Shown in pieces: positions 56,601 through 58,000 of a stretch of DNA of 58,000 bases. Under the pieces are notes generated by a model that worked only from the letters and a program-made list of their open reading frames with translations, searched no databases and was not told where the DNA came from. The DNA is from Adiantum capillus-veneris (Eukaryota; Streptophyta; Polypodiopsida; Polypodiales; Pteridaceae), in contig CM043952.1 of NCBI GenBank assembly GCA_014529385.2, forward strand, positions 154,457,557 through 154,515,556, in the 5' to 3' direction. Within the stretch, counting starts at the first letter, position 1. Each line of letters starts with the position of its first letter. The translations under genes and the position numbers were made by a program.

Positions 56601-56866
56601 AGGAGCTGACATGACACCACTAACTCTGGTTATTCCATTAGGAATATTTATGAAATGGGGGCTTAATTTCATGGGACCATTCAAAATGATCACTCTCAGA
56701 AAGAATAAGTACATCATTATGGCTACCTACTATGATAGCAAATGGGTGGAGGAAAAAGCTCTATTAGACGAGACTACTAAGTCAACTACTTCATTCATTT
56801 ATGAGAATATCATGTGCAGATATGGTTGTCCCATTGAGATAGTGTCCGACTAGGGCACTCATTTCA
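53640..56866 (+). pseudogene. Old Ty3/Gypsy gag-pol fragment, same family as 11661-22735
   Basis: Plus-strand frames match the minus-strand Gypsy element closely: CDRIQNLIVELDNIRYTLPE (53938-54000) versus CDRIQKLTVELEDIRKTLPE; HTEMKGVDPEVCQHRIPL (55010-55070); AKKVKEEIDNLLKEGIITEV (55122-55180); FHFYVDHQALLFLINKVII (56010-56065); KTCDIYQRMGKPTGADMTPL (56565-56620); and RYGCPIEIVSD (56818-56850). Gag N terminus, LTRs and the integrase end are missing. It has many stops and frameshifts, far more than the other copy. The integrase is cut just after its second catalytic Asp, at GTHFIN. Confidence 0.85.
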
Positions 56867-58000
56867 TTAACACTACACTTTTGTGTCCTGTAATGTGACC
56901 ATTTTTCTTGAATTATTTATGAAAATTATTTTCTAGGTGCTATATATCCACAAAGTTGCCTTATGAGCTGAAAAAACTTGAATTGTTTTTTGGAATATCG
57001 ATCTCACCATTAACCTTACTCTTGCACAACTTTTGAGCCTAAACTCTGTGAAAAAATGTGTCCTGTTTTTGGTTCTTTCTCAAATTTTTGCAGCTACACC
57101 ACTCTAAACTTCACATTTGAGAGGTTTAGATTGCTAGAGGATAAGCCTTTATAGTTATCAACATGTTTTAATGCTTCAAGGGAGAACTAAGCGTTAAAAT
57201 TGAAAGTTATGACCAACTTACAAGAATTGCATAATCCTGTTTCTGGTCAAAATTAGCACTTTTATGATTTTTTTGGTGGCTTTCTTGATATCCAAATGCA
57301 ATTTTGATTATGTAAGTGGAATTTACAACATAAAGCTAATATTCCTTGAGTTTTAAGGAACGTAACATGCTATATAGCATAGTATATGATGATAGTTGAG
57401 TTTTTTTATTGCTAAAGAATACAAGACATCTACTTGTAGCAAGTATAACTTTCTCAATATTGCTAGTTTTTTTGGACAATTGTGTGTATTTTGTAGGTAG
57501 TAACCATATCTACTCATAAACTACAAATTTGGCTAGATATTTTTCTATGGGATTCTAGAGGTCATAATGCTAAACCTAGTTTTATCATGTTTGCTGTATT
57601 TAGCACTTCATCATTGTCCCCAAGGTTCCACTTAGTAAGAGATTCATTATTCTTTTGACATGCTCCATGGATTATTTTGAATCCAAAGGCCCAAAGGGAA
57701 CTAAGAAAAAATGTATATAGTATCAGTATTGAGCGTGACTATAGAAACTTTGATAAGTCTGCAAAATGGCAAAAATGCAACTTTTTTGTACCTATTTTTT
57801 TAAACCCCCAAAAAAAAAGTGAGGCAAAAGCAACCATATGTTTCCCATTGAAGTTAATGGGGAATTTTATCTCATGTCCTAGAAAAATCCCAACTCTTAT
57901 TTATATGCAGTCAACCGTAAGAAATGATTATTTTGGGCAAAATACACTGGTCCATCAACTTTGGAGGCTTGTTGTGACCAAGAGATGAGAAATTTTACAA
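56867..58000. other. AT-rich DNA, no gene recognised; left edge may be a CACTA-type terminus
   Basis: Gypsy similarity stops at ATTAA and the next bases are CACTACACTTTTGTGTCC. The rest of the interval is AT-rich. An open frame at 57677-57988 (103 codons) matches nothing known and has no splice or start context. Confidence 0.4.

Noticed and set aside
57677-57988. 103-codon ORF near the right edge
   Set aside because: No family resemblance, no start context and AT-rich composition; most likely chance.

Overview
This is a window of a land-plant nuclear genome. The evidence is an intron-rich plant gene for an ACT-domain-repeat (ACR) protein, many Ty1/Copia and Ty3/Gypsy LTR retrotransposons with initiator-Met tRNA primer sites, CACTA-type transposase remnants, and very many long (GA)n, (CT)n and (GT)n tracts. 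I cannot name the species. A large, repeat-rich vascular plant genome fits, possibly a fern, but that is a guess.

Layout. 1-1303: satellite-like array with a repeat unit of about 170 bp. 1306-2880: a broken minus-strand gene whose 5' exon/intron has been tandemly duplicated, then a purine tract. 3030-6420: Gypsy integrase remnant with a long 3' LTR. 6994-8696: CACTA remnants. 8697-11655: low-complexity DNA, a telomere-like array, a LINE ORF1 remnant and a 39-G run. 11661-22735: near-complete Gypsy element on the minus strand (5-bp target duplication CACTG) with an extra coding region of about 3.9 kb after pol. 22741-24385: an unrecognised ORF and a possible LTR. 24391-26443: small non-autonomous LTR element (duplication CATAC). 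26614-32512: Copia element (duplication GCAAC) with a 721-bp internal tandem duplication. 32622-33058: short inverted-repeat element. 33388-35166: TRIM-like LTR-internal-LTR-internal array. 36126-38822: the ACR gene, seven exons, 453 aa, the one gene here that looks intact. 40740-51038: Gypsy fragment whose right LTR is split by a very young Copia element (45460-51005, duplication CAGCA, LTRs differing at about one base). 51677-53480: decayed multi-exon gene of unknown product, minus strand. 53640-56866: a second, older copy of the Gypsy family at 11661-22735, plus strand, cut off at a CACTACA motif. 56867-58000: AT-rich DNA with no recognised gene.

Apart from the ACR gene, nearly everything is mobile DNA or its debris. 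The retroelements encode Gag, protease, reverse transcriptase, RNase H and integrase, which together copy an element through RNA and insert the cDNA. None of these reading frames is intact. Many of the stops are best explained by C-to-T change at CGA and CAG codons, the CG and CHG contexts methylated in silenced plant transposons. ATG positions, splice sites and element borders were read by eye, and percent identities are hand estimates.
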